This document shows positions 1 through 6,671 of a DNA stretch of 17,379 nt, piece by piece. A program made the position numbers and the translations under genes. Source of the stretch: Desulfobacteraceae bacterium (GTDB lineage Bacteria > Desulfobacterota > DSM-4660 > Desulfatiglandales > Desulfatiglandaceae); NCBI GenBank assembly GCA_030632525.1, contig DAOVUP010000001.1:1-17379 (forward strand), written 5' to 3'. The notes under the pieces were generated by a model. That model had not been told where the DNA came from. It searched no databases and worked only from the letters and a program-made list of their open reading frames with translations. Position 1 is the first letter of the stretch. Each line of letters begins with the position of its first letter.

Positions 1-447
1 AGGGGAAAGATAAGGATGACGACCAATACGGAGATCTTTCAATTTCATTGTGGCTGTAAAGGAGTCCATGCGTTCCTGGTCCTCAAACCGGACATTGCCC
101 TTTAGATTTCCGTCATAGGCATGGACGTTAAAATGATATACTTGGGTCCCATGCAAAAATGCCCATATTTCCGGTCTTAAAAAAAATTTCTTCGCGCTCA
201 GCAGAGGCCTTTGAGGCGCCTTCTTGAAGGACATCTTTGCGCCAATAAGATCTACACTCAGGGGAAAACCAGGACGCAGACTCTCTAATGAGAGCAGGAT
301 GCGGGGATTTGCCCTAGCAACAGCTGACTCTAAATAAGCAGCGATACTTTCTGAGGGAAACCGGTAATATAAAAGCCCAACTGTCAAAAGAACACAGTAA
401 AGCAGATATCCGATCCATTTTCCGTTTTTCCGGATTGCTTTTTTCAT
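1..447 (-). CDS. gspN: Type II secretion system protein GspN, N-terminal part (runs off left edge)
   Basis: The reading frame opens with ATG at 447 and stays open to base 1, giving 149 residues with no stop; the C-terminus lies outside the window. Residues 1-11 are basic, 12-28 form one membrane segment, followed by the FPSESIAAYLE stretch (30-40) and a beta-rich periplasmic region, which is the layout of the GspN family in delta-proteobacterial type II secretion systems. GspN is an accessory inner-membrane/periplasmic subunit whose exact role is poorly defined. It is the last visible gene of the gsp operon, 71 bp after the gspM stop, and that spacer consists of short repeats. No clear Shine-Dalgarno precedes the ATG. 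The identification rests on the family-like N-terminus and on its position after gspM. Confidence 0.82.
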   Translation of the reverse strand, partial: MKKAIRKNGKWIGYLLYCVLLTVGLLYYRFPSESIAAYLESAVARANPRILLSLESLRPGFPLSVDLIGAKMSFKKAPQRPLLSAKKFFLRPEIWAFLHGTQVYHFNVHAYDGNLKGNVRFEDQERMDSFTATMKLKDLRIGRHPYLSP

Positions 448-463
448 GATTGGGTGCTGGCTA

Positions 464-533
464 TTAGTTACAGGTTCCGGGTTGAAGGGTGCGGGTTTCA
501 ATCGACAATCATCAATCATCAATCAACAATCGT
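464..533. repeat. Short imperfect tandem repeats, gspM-gspN junction
   Basis: The spacer contains AATCATC/AATCAAC-type units (about 505-531), preceded by TTCCGGGTTGAAGGGTGCGGG-like degenerate units. Read on the gene strand it is the motif ATTGTTGATTGATGATTG. The last codons and the TGA stop of gspM (519-521) lie inside the array. The same motif recurs after gspJ, after gspG and upstream of gspG. Confidence 0.8.
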
Positions 534-1040
534 AAAGACCTGCATAACTGCATCTAAGTATCCCGCAGCGCTCTTGTTATCCTTGATAGAGATTCTCTTT
601 ATGCTTACAACATTTTCCGGGGATTCGATAAGATAAAGATAATCCACGAGCTGCTTTAAACTTATCTTGTCTAATTTCATCTCCACCATCGATTCTTTAA
701 ATCGGCCATTGGTGCGGGAGGCCGAGGGCTTCATGTATTTTATATGATCTTTCACCCTTGCCTTGCCTGCCGCCTGCTCAAGAAAGGAAAACAGGGTAAA
801 GCTCTTAATGCGACCCTTGAGATATCTCTGTATCCCGTCAGATCCCCTCTTGTAAGATTCATATTCGCTTCGCAGCCTCACGATCTCTTTCAGCCCAGCC
901 CTTTTTGCATCTATCCCTCTGCCTATAACCTCGCGTTTATCAAAAAAGGGGAAGATGATAAACTGAAACAGAACAAAAACTGCTATGCAGCAAGCGGCTA
1001 AGGATACAAGAATTTTTTCTCTTCTTCCGAGTTTCATCAT
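519..1040 (-). CDS. gspM: Type II secretion system protein GspM
   Basis: 173 residues. GspM is a bitopic inner-membrane protein of the type II secretion assembly platform that pairs with GspL. Visible layout: short basic N-terminus (KLGRREK), one membrane segment at about 10-31, a charged likely coiled-coil stretch (37-75), then a periplasmic domain ending in YLDAVMQVFTIVD. The size agrees with the family (about 160-200). The ATG at 1040 is followed at once by a second in-frame ATG at 1037; a GGAAG Shine-Dalgarno lies about 9 nt upstream. It follows gspL after a 125-bp spacer of repeats. The final residues (TIVD) and stop are encoded by an intergenic repeat motif, so the original C-terminus may have been altered by repeat invasion. 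Sequence conservation in GspM is low; the call relies on topology, size and position. Confidence 0.85.
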   Translation of the reverse strand: MMKLGRREKILVSLAACCIAVFVLFQFIIFPFFDKREVIGRGIDAKRAGLKEIVRLRSEYESYKRGSDGIQRYLKGRIKSFTLFSFLEQAAGKARVKDHIKYMKPSASRTNGRFKESMVEMKLDKISLKQLVDYLYLIESPENVVSIKRISIKDNKSAAGYLDAVMQVFTIVD

Positions 1041-1049
1041 TCGTAACTA

Positions 1050-1188
1050 CTTCCGGGTTCAGAGGTTCAAGGTTCAAAATTTAAAGTTCAAGGTTCAACA
1101 CGTAACTCGCAACCTGCAACTTGCGCGTGCCAATAACTAATAACAAATAACTAATACCCAATTCCTCAATTCCTCAATCCCTCAATCC
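1050..1188. repeat. Four adjacent short-repeat families, gspL-gspM junction
   Basis: Successive arrays of different units: GGTTCAA-like (about 1062-1100), AACTCGCAACCTGCAACTTGCG (about 1104-1125, imperfect 7-8 bp units), TAACTAATAACAAATAACTAAT (about 1133-1156) and TCCTCAAT units (four copies, about 1161-1188). The last array overlaps the final seven codons and stop of gspL. Nothing else is seen in this spacer apart from the gspM ribosome-binding site. Confidence 0.8.
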
Positions 1189-2683
1189 CTTTCCGCTCTA
1201 TTCTTATCTCAAATCGGACGCCTTTTCCCGTACGGTCAAGGTTGGCGGAACTGATAGTAACCCCGCTGAAGTGAATAGAAGTTTCCAGATTATTTTTTAT
1301 CTTGTCAACCTCGTTGAACGCATCGGTCTTGCCACTGATTCTCACCGTCTCCGTATCAATAATCATACGATTGACATGAACATTCAGAGATTTAGGGATG
1401 CGCTGGGAAATTTCTTTCAACAGATCGAGAACCATTTTGTTTGTGCCGGTTTCAGGCCTTGATACGTTCGATTGTTTCAGTTCATTTATTTTTACCCTCA
1501 ATTGCTGAATCGGGTCAACGATTCTCGTCACCTCGGGGAGGGTTTGTTTGAATACAGAGGTTATTTCCCGGCTCAATATCTTGTATTCCTTTTTCAAGGT
1601 ATAAAAATCGATAACCATATCGGCCGCCAAAAAAGACAAAATTAGGAAAATGAAAACCGCAACCTTTGGCGCCGCTTTCTTAAGCCCAAAATAGCGTTTT
1701 TTGCGCTCAAACTCCTCTCTCCTGAAATTGAAACCCTCCTCCTTCCTGGTATTCCTGAGCGCTAAGGAAAGTGCGCCATTCATCAGGGCGGGAGACCAGT
1801 CCCTGACAACATCCCTATCTATCCTGACCCTTTTGTCGTTCCTCATATCGATCTGTTCTGCCGGCATGTCAAGGAATTGGCTCAACAGACCCTCTGCTTT
1901 AGGAGATAGGGCACCTGTTCCGGTAAAGAAGAGTTTTTCCGGGTCTGGGAGAGTATTCCTCTGAGAAATAAAGGCGTGCACTGTACTCCGAATGTTGGCA
2001 CAGAGGAGGTTGAAGCATGCCTCAACCTCTTCGCGGGGAGGTACCTCCAAGTCACTGAGTCCGTTTTCCTGTGAGGTAGATTGAATGATGGGGACATTGT
2101 TGGAACTGAATACACGAATAAGGGCAATACGCCTGTTCAAGCATAGAACCATGGTATTGTTTTTCTCGCCAATCTCTAACAAAAGGATGTGTTCAGGTGT
2201 TCCTGGCTGCCTCAATAACCAGGAGGCCAAAGGCGAGCACCTTATCTCTAACACATCCGGATCAATCCCGTTTCGTTTCAGTGTCCCTAAATATTCTGAA
2301 ACAAATCCCCTGTTGCAAGAAGCAGCTAAAACTTCACCCCTGGCCGGGCCATCTGTCATAATAAAATCTATGAGCAGATCCTCTATCTGGAATGGCAACA
2401 TATTCTCCATTTCAAAAGGAAGGGCCTGTCTGATTTTCCTCACGTCCTTAAAGGGCATTTGAAGGTTTCTGAATGAGGCATGGCCTCCGGGGATTGTAGC
2501 AAAATATGTGTCACTCTTCAGGACAGTAGACCCGGACAGGGATTCCAGCGCTTCATTTAGCCCCCCATCTTCAACAGGAACCCTGGCCCAACCAAGGACC
2601 TGGTATCCCTTCAGCCCGGTCTTGACCTGGACAGCTATAATCTGATTCCCGGTTATGTCAATACCTGTGATTTTCCCCTGCAT
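1166..2683 (-). CDS. gspL: Type II secretion system protein GspL (PilM-like/PilN-like fusion)
   Basis: 505 residues. GspL recruits the GspE ATPase at the cytoplasmic face and contacts GspM in the membrane. Residues 1 to about 310 form the actin-like (PilM/FtsA-type) cytoplasmic domain, starting GKITGIDITGNQIIAVQV and including LLLEIGEKNNTMVLCLNRR (about 167-185). A basic stretch (328-340) leads into one membrane segment (341-360), followed by a coiled coil (362-405) and a periplasmic ferredoxin-like PilN-type domain (415-497). It is long for GspL (often about 400). Its ATG shares one base with the gspK TAA stop (TAATG), indicating translational coupling. The last residues (GIEGLRN) and stop are written in a TCCTCAAT-type tandem repeat (1161-1188), so the native C-terminus probably ended near 497. 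Confidence 0.92.
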   Translation of the reverse strand: MQGKITGIDITGNQIIAVQVKTGLKGYQVLGWARVPVEDGGLNEALESLSGSTVLKSDTYFATIPGGHASFRNLQMPFKDVRKIRQALPFEMENMLPFQIEDLLIDFIMTDGPARGEVLAASCNRGFVSEYLGTLKRNGIDPDVLEIRCSPLASWLLRQPGTPEHILLLEIGEKNNTMVLCLNRRIALIRVFSSNNVPIIQSTSQENGLSDLEVPPREEVEACFNLLCANIRSTVHAFISQRNTLPDPEKLFFTGTGALSPKAEGLLSQFLDMPAEQIDMRNDKRVRIDRDVVRDWSPALMNGALSLALRNTRKEEGFNFRREEFERKKRYFGLKKAAPKVAVFIFLILSFLAADMVIDFYTLKKEYKILSREITSVFKQTLPEVTRIVDPIQQLRVKINELKQSNVSRPETGTNKMVLDLLKEISQRIPKSLNVHVNRMIIDTETVRISGKTDAFNEVDKIKNNLETSIHFSGVTISSANLDRTGKGVRFEIRIERKGIEGLRN

Positions 2684-3663
2684 TATTCAACTTTCCAGGC
2701 CAATACCTGAATCGGTTTTTCCTCTTCCCTTTTGATTACCGCCGCCACTCTTTTATTCATGGCCCCCGAAATGCCCGCTGATTCTATCTCAAAATAAGGG
2801 CTTGAGGTTTTGATCAGGTCAGATTCAATTGTCACATCTGCCATCCCCGGGACCTTCCGGTACCACCCAGGATCGTTCAGGTCATTCCCATCATCAAGCC
2901 GATATTCGATCATATCACTAACCAGCTCCATATCAATATCATCGGAAAGAGACCACAATACCGGGGAATCTGCCGTATTAATATTGATCTTGCCGTCGCC
3001 GTAAACAGTCAAGTAGTTCGAAATGCCGGGCACATGTTCATTGCCGTAAAAAAGCTCCTTAGTTACGCCTTTTATAAGGAGTATCTGGCCTAACGATTCT
3101 ATAGGTCCGTTCTTGCAGGAATAAGGGTTTTCCAATGACTGATAATAGCCATTTTCCGCCCCAAATCGAGTCACATCATCGTCCGGGTCAATCCAGTCCT
3201 TTATTGCATCTATCAGATTTCCGACCTCCTCGGAATCAAGCTGGAACTGTTCAGAGTTCAGGAACCTCGTAAAGAGCATTTTCTGTGTTTCATTATATTT
3301 CCCGTCCTCATTAATCAGCCGGTTAACCTGGATTTTTCCGGAAAGATCTGAGATTTTTATCTGAAAATGTCCGTTTTCAAACATGGTGGCGGCGTATAGA
3401 GACAGTTCTTTTGAATTGGCCCAGACCTCTTGCAGAGAATCAGAGTCGCTTGAAGAGGCGTCCTCAGCGAGAACCGCGAAAGCGCAATTAACGCCTGATC
3501 GGGCAATAAACCTGAGCCTGATGCTATCACGGAGGTTTGCCGATGAATAGAGGTCAGACCACATGGAGCTGTTAAACTGCAGTGTCAGTACGACTACCAG
3601 GCTGACGATCAGGATAGTGACGATCAAGGCAAAACCCCTGTTGTCTTTGAGAAAAGATGGCAC
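2683..3663 (-). CDS. gspK: Minor pseudopilin GspK
   Basis: 326 residues from a GTG at 3663. GspK is the large minor pseudopilin that caps the pseudopilus tip with GspI and GspJ. The prepilin peptidase site is after Gly10 (DNRG/FALIVTILIVSLVVV); the Glu at mature position 5 is absent, as is usual for GspK. The family hallmark region is present: DWIDPDDDVTRFGAENGYY, then NPYSCKNGPIESLGQILLIKGV, and ININTAD near the end. The frame is open further upstream to 3837, but that part is made of repeats; the GTG has an AGGAGG at 3676-3681 (12-nt spacing, somewhat long) and gives the usual 10-residue leader and family length. An in-frame ATG at 3747 without a Shine-Dalgarno is the alternative. The stop overlaps the gspL start. 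Confidence 0.9.
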   Translation of the reverse strand: MPSFLKDNRGFALIVTILIVSLVVVLTLQFNSSMWSDLYSSANLRDSIRLRFIARSGVNCAFAVLAEDASSSDSDSLQEVWANSKELSLYAATMFENGHFQIKISDLSGKIQVNRLINEDGKYNETQKMLFTRFLNSEQFQLDSEEVGNLIDAIKDWIDPDDDVTRFGAENGYYQSLENPYSCKNGPIESLGQILLIKGVTKELFYGNEHVPGISNYLTVYGDGKININTADSPVLWSLSDDIDMELVSDMIEYRLDDGNDLNDPGWYRKVPGMADVTIESDLIKTSSPYFEIESAGISGAMNKRVAAVIKREEEKPIQVLAWKVE

Positions 3664-3689
3664 CTTTTGATAGATCCTCCTGAACCCCT

Positions 3690-3879
3690 GGTCATTGGAT
3701 TGATGATTTGGCCTTCGGACTTCGGACAATAAATAGTCATTGGTCATTAGGCATTGGTTATTGGATACTGAAAAACGTTTGAGCCGTGCAACCCGCAACT
3801 CGTAACCCCGCTTAAAAACGGGATCTTCGACCCGCAATGTGAATCTTCAATTTCTCTGTTCAATCATCAATCAACAATC
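3690..3879. repeat. Short-repeat arrays and palindromic element, gspJ-gspK junction
   Basis: Contains TCATTGG/TTATTGG units (about 3690-3765), a doubled CTTCGGA (3714-3727), ACCCGCAACTCGTAACC (about 3791-3808), the palindromic element at 3806-3830, and the AATCATCAATCAACAAT motif (3862-3878), which begins directly after the gspJ stop. The region is open in the gspK frame, but I regard it as non-coding. Confidence 0.8.
3806..3837 (+). repeat. Palindromic dispersed element, copy 1 (32-bp exact duplicate)
   Basis: Core CCCGCTTAAAAACGGG (3807-3822), followed by ATCTTCGACCCGCAA. These 32 bases are identical to 5976-6007, 2.17 kb away and in the same orientation. A one-base-shorter inverted copy of the first 26 bases is at 5095-5119 and diverged relatives are at 4635-4649 and 7921-7935. 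The CCCG/CGGG ends can pair as a small hairpin. Confidence 0.85.
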
Positions 3880-4569
3880 CTACCCCCCCATCGGAATCGC
3901 AACACCTGTCATAAATTTATAAGGTGTTTCCGGGTTTGAGCTGTCTGCAAATTCCATGGAGATGGAAACCCTTGAGGGGAGTTTTCCTTTTGATTCTCCC
4001 TCTCCGGAATTCCAGGTTTCGTGGGGCTCGCCATCAGCATCATAATAAATAAAACCGATATATGAAAGCTCCTCGCAAAGGAGCAGCCCTCCACTCTCTG
4101 CATCCGGTCTTTCATGCGATAAGGGTGTGTCAGAGCGATAAAGTTCCAGCAGCCCCTCCTCCCCTTTTCCTGCCACATAATAGACTATTTCAGTTGGTTT
4201 GGCGACCGGTTCTTCTTCTGAGAAGGTAAGATGTGCAAGGGATAAAAACCTTAACGCCCCACAACTCCGGCCCATTAGCTCCTTTTTCTCTCCCACGAAC
4301 AGGACCATTCCGGAGTTAGCCTCATCAGATCCGGGTGTTTGCGCCATATTAGAGAGATACGCAGATTCCAGATCCTCAGAGATCCTTTCTAAGGCAATAC
4401 CGGCCATTTCATAAATATCTGCCCGGGATTCGGACTCATCTATTATTCTAAAAGTTCCTGTATAGGCAGTGAATATTGCCGAGGCAACGAGTGCAAATAT
4501 GAATATGGCAATAAGGACCTCGAGAAGGGTAAAGCCTCCCGGGATATGCTGCAGATTTTGTTTTCTCAT
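3880..4569 (-). CDS. gspJ: Minor pseudopilin GspJ
   Basis: 229 residues from the ATG at 4569 (a TTG at 4578 would add three residues). Type II secretion minor pseudopilin, part of the GspI-J-K tip complex. The prepilin leader MRKQNLQHIPGG is cut after Gly12, giving mature FTLLEVLIAIFIFALVASAIF with Glu at +5 and an N-methylated Phe expected. The globular part contains LERISEDLESAYLS (the amphipathic helix typical of GspJ), GALRFLSLAHLTF, and a tyrosine- and glycine-rich region (EIVYYVAGKGEEGLLELYRSDTPL). The length is normal for GspJ (about 190-230). It follows gspI after 131 bp and precedes gspK by 216 bp; both spacers are repeat arrays, and one array starts immediately after the TAG stop. 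Confidence 0.92.
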   Translation of the reverse strand: MRKQNLQHIPGGFTLLEVLIAIFIFALVASAIFTAYTGTFRIIDESESRADIYEMAGIALERISEDLESAYLSNMAQTPGSDEANSGMVLFVGEKKELMGRSCGALRFLSLAHLTFSEEEPVAKPTEIVYYVAGKGEEGLLELYRSDTPLSHERPDAESGGLLLCEELSYIGFIYYDADGEPHETWNSGEGESKGKLPSRVSISMEFADSSNPETPYKFMTGVAIPMGG

Positions 4570-4584
4570 CTTTTTCAACTGTAA

Positions 4585-4700
4585 CTTGGCATTGGGTATT
4601 GGGTACTCGTTACTTGTTGTAGCGAAGGGTAAATCCCGTCTTCAGCGGGAAAACCCCACAACTCGCAACCCGTAACCTGCAACCCGCAACTCGTAACCCG
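4585..4700. repeat. Short-repeat arrays, gspI-gspJ junction
   Basis: Contains CATTGGGTATTGGGTACT (about 4591-4608), a diverged palindromic element (CCCGTCTTCAGCGGG, 4635-4649; CCCG/CGGG arms) and repeated CAACTCGCAACCCGTAACCT-type units (about 4657-4700). No gene is seen here. Confidence 0.75.
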
Positions 4701-5141
4701 CTATGGAAAAAATCGATACAACCTGAGCCGATATCGGTAGAGTTCATCCGACCCCCAGGAGACCTCCAGGTCGATTTGCTTAAGACGGTCTGAAAGCCTT
4801 TCAACCCCTTCAAATAAAACGTCGTGCACCGACAATTCCCAGGTGTAACCGGGAAACTCATCTCCAAAATCACCCGAATCGGAGTTGAGATCTCTCTTGT
4901 CCTTGACCGCTTCTATTTCTGCCATTTTTTCCTGAGCCAGGAGAGAGGCAGTCCTGTTAAATCTCGATTCACCCGCCAAGGAGAGTCCCTGGGACTGGGA
5001 ACCTAAGACCGCCATAAGGGCAATGGCGATAATGGCTACGGCTATCATCACCTCAAGGAGGGTAAAGCCGGAGGGAACTTGAAACTTGAAACTTGTCGAA
5101 GATCCCGTTTTAAGCGGGGAAACTTGAAACTTGGAGTTCAT
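4701..5141 (-). CDS. gspI: Minor pseudopilin GspI with repeat-derived leader
   Basis: 146 residues from the ATG at 5141. GspI is a small minor pseudopilin that nucleates the pseudopilus tip with GspJ and GspK. The mature protein begins FTLLEVMIAVAIIAIALMAVL (Glu at +5) after Gly25; the downstream part (LAQEKMAEIE, a short beta-rich domain and a C-terminal YRYRLRLYRFF) fits GspI. The leader is odd: 25 residues, made of the repeats at 5081-5135 (AAGTTTCAAGTTTC units plus the palindromic element), and no Shine-Dalgarno precedes the ATG. The frame stays open upstream to 5300, giving several alternative starts without ribosome-binding sites. The mature part is certain; the start is not. A real leader may have been interrupted by repeat insertion, with the chimera still usable if cleaved after Gly25. 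Confidence 0.87.
   Translation of the reverse strand: MNSKFQVSPLKTGSSTSFKFQVPSGFTLLEVMIAVAIIAIALMAVLGSQSQGLSLAGESRFNRTASLLAQEKMAEIEAVKDKRDLNSDSGDFGDEFPGYTWELSVHDVLFEGVERLSDRLKQIDLEVSWGSDELYRYRLRLYRFFP
5081..5135. repeat. Tandem repeats and inverted palindromic element inside the gspI leader
   Basis: GAAACTTGAAACTTG units flank, on both sides, an inverted copy of the palindromic element (5095-5119; core CCCGTTTTAAGCGGG at 5104-5118). In the gspI sense direction the element reads CCCCGCTTAAAACGGGATC, one A shorter than the exact duplicates at 3806 and 5976. The whole block is in the apparent gspI coding frame. Confidence 0.85.
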
Positions 5142-5164
5142 CAAGGAAAAGAAACCCCCAATCC

Positions 5165-5292
5165 CATCCGCAGATTGTGCAGATTTTCGCAGATTATTCA
5201 AACGGACTATCCGAATCATCTTGCATCGTCCATCGTCCATCCTGTATCCAGTATCTTGCATCATGCATCCTGTATCCAATTCCTCAATCAAA
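5165..5292. repeat. Short-repeat arrays, gspH-gspI junction
   Basis: Three families: CGCAGATTGTGCAGATTTTCG (about 5169-5190, GCAGATT units), a long mixed array of GCATCGTCCATCGTCCATCC and TGTATCCAGTATCTTGCATC types (about 5222-5279), and a TTCCTCAAT unit (5279-5288) that reaches the gspH stop. No gene beyond the open gspI frame is seen. Confidence 0.75.
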
Positions 5293-5784
5293 CTCCACAT
5301 ATTTATTAATCACTTTTACCTTGCCTAAAAAAGGGCTCAGGACCAGGGTAAGCGTTCTCCCATCTTCGGAACTCAAGTGGATGGCTGACTGCTCGGTATA
5401 ACCCCTCCGGATAAACCTGATCCCGATCTCCCCTTCCACTATCTTCCCCTCTCCCTTTACCCAGACATCATCGATATGAATATCAACAGGGAGATTAAAC
5501 CCCTCTTCCCTTGCAACTGTCCGTTCTTCGTCGGTCATGGCCCTAGAACTTATCCAAAATCTGTTCACATTCAGATCAAAATTAAGGGCATAATCCATCT
5601 GTTCCCGAATTGCTTCATTTCTCAAGTTGTTGATTATACCAATCATCTTGCGTGCAGTGCCCTTCAGGTTGTCTGTCAGCAAGGCATTTCGAAGCCGGGG
5701 GGCGGTTAAGGTCAGCACCAGCCCGATCAGCAGAACGACAACGATGAGTTCGATAAGGGTATACCCCCTTTTGTCAAGAAACAT
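5284..5784 (-). CDS. gspH: Minor pseudopilin GspH
   Basis: 166 residues from the ATG at 5784, chosen because AGGAGG lies 4-5 nt upstream; a longer frame to 5823 lacks such a site. The prepilin leader MFLDKRG is followed by mature YTLIELIVVVLLIGLVLTLTAP with Glu at +5. Downstream residues NLKGTARKMIGIINNLRNEAI match the GspH helix region, and the C-terminal beta-rich domain ends EDGRTLTLVLSPFLGKVKV, typical of GspH/FimT pseudopilins. It acts near the pseudopilus tip between the I-J-K complex and the GspG shaft. Neighbours: gspG is 279 bp upstream across a large repeat spacer; gspI follows after 142 bp. Confidence 0.92.
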   Translation of the reverse strand: MFLDKRGYTLIELIVVVLLIGLVLTLTAPRLRNALLTDNLKGTARKMIGIINNLRNEAIREQMDYALNFDLNVNRFWISSRAMTDEERTVAREEGFNLPVDIHIDDVWVKGEGKIVEGEIGIRFIRRGYTEQSAIHLSSEDGRTLTLVLSPFLGKVKVINKYVEFD

Positions 5785-5854
5785 AAACCCTCCTGGTCCA
5801 TGCAAACATGGCCAAGTAGTCAACTCAAGTCGTGATCCAGCTCACTGCCCCCCA

Positions 5855-6058
5855 CCCTCTGGATTGATGATTGATGATTGTTGATTGTTGATTGACCTTG
5901 CTTTTTGGACATCGAACCCTTTGGAATTGACCATTGACCATGGACCATTAACAATTAACAATTAAAAACCCGCATCCCCGCTTAAAAACGGGATCTTCGA
6001 CCCGCAACCCGTTTACTTTTCAATCATCAATCAACAATCAACAATCCAAAGGCCCGTA
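5855..6058. repeat. Largest repeat-filled spacer, gspG-gspH junction
   Basis: Contains GATTGATGATTGATGATTG and GTTGATT units (5863-5895), TTGACCATTGACCATGGACC (about 5928-5947), TTAACAATTAACAATTAA (5948-5965), the exact copy 2 of the 32-bp palindromic element, CCCGCAACCCG, and the AATCATCAATCAACAATC array (about 6021-6047). The first and last arrays are the same motif in opposite orientation, bracketing the spacer as a loose inverted repeat. No gene is seen. Confidence 0.8.
5976..6007 (+). repeat. Palindromic dispersed element, copy 2 (32-bp exact duplicate)
   Basis: Identical base for base to 3806-3837, same orientation, in the gspG-gspH spacer. Core CCCGCTTAAAAACGGG at 5977-5992. Flanking sequence differs from copy 1 outside the 32 bases, so this is a dispersed element rather than a larger duplication. 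Confidence 0.85.
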
Positions 6059-6063
6059 ACCCT

Positions 6064-6507
6064 CTAATCCAGTTCCCAGCTATTGATATCCTTGTCTTTG
6101 TCCTCTCCGCCTGCCTCGCCATCAGCGCCGTATGCGACAAGATCATAATCCCCATGAACACCGGGGCTGAGATAGATGAATTCATTATCCCACGGGTCTT
6201 TGGGAACCTTCCCCTTTTCCAGGTAGCCTCCTTCTCGCCAGGCCCTGGGAAGTTCCCCCACTGTCGGAGCCTCCACAAGGGCCTGGAGGCCCTGCTCGGT
6301 GGAGGGATATGCACCATTATCCAGCTTGTACAGTCTGAGGGCGGTTTCTATACTTTCTATCTGAATCTGGGCCTTCATCTGCCTGGCCTCTTCAGGCCTT
6401 CCCATGATTCTCGGGATAATAAGCCCTGCCAATATCCCAAGGATTACAATGACCACCATGAGTTCGATCAGCGTAAAACCCCCGTTACCGCTTTTTTGTC
6501 CATACAT
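6064..6507 (-). CDS. gspG: Major pseudopilin GspG
   Basis: 147 residues from the ATG at 6507; an in-frame ATG at 6522 would add five residues. A GGGGGA purine tract 8-13 nt before 6507 favours the shorter form weakly. GspG builds the shaft of the type II secretion pseudopilus. The leader MYGQKSGNGG is cut before FTLIELMVVIVILGILAGLIIP (Glu at +5). Family landmarks follow: ALRLYKLDNGAYPSTEQGLQAL, the GGYLEKGKVPKDPWDNEFIYLSPG segment, and a C-terminal Asp-rich calcium-binding loop (GADGEAGGEDKDKDINSW). Length and motifs are entirely typical. Its stop is followed within 20 bp by ATTGTTGATTG-type repeats. Expected to be the most highly expressed gene of the operon. Confidence 0.96.
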   Translation of the reverse strand: MYGQKSGNGGFTLIELMVVIVILGILAGLIIPRIMGRPEEARQMKAQIQIESIETALRLYKLDNGAYPSTEQGLQALVEAPTVGELPRAWREGGYLEKGKVPKDPWDNEFIYLSPGVHGDYDLVAYGADGEAGGEDKDKDINSWELD

Positions 6508-6522
6508 CTTGTTTTCCCCCAT

Positions 6523-6671
6523 TAGTTCTCTATAATTATCTTAGGTTTTGAGCTGAGTATGCCAGGCCACAATAATATTCGATGGTCTTGTAAAAAGTCA
6601 AAATGACGTCCTGGGAAAAGAACGTAACTTTGAACCTCTAGACCTTTGAACCTTGAACCGCTCACTTTAGC
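6523..6671. repeat. gspF-gspG spacer with GGTTCAA-type repeats
   Basis: Contains TTTGAACCTCTAGACCTTTGAACCTTGAACC-type units (about 6630-6659) and the segment GTCTTGTAAAAAGTCAAAATGAC (about 6583-6605), which looks like another dispersed motif but occurs once here. No gene is seen. Confidence 0.65.

Noticed and set aside
506..531. CRISPR array or minisatellite locus
   Set aside because: Units are 6-8 bp, directly adjacent and imperfect, with no spacers and no cas genes; they do not fit a CRISPR array.
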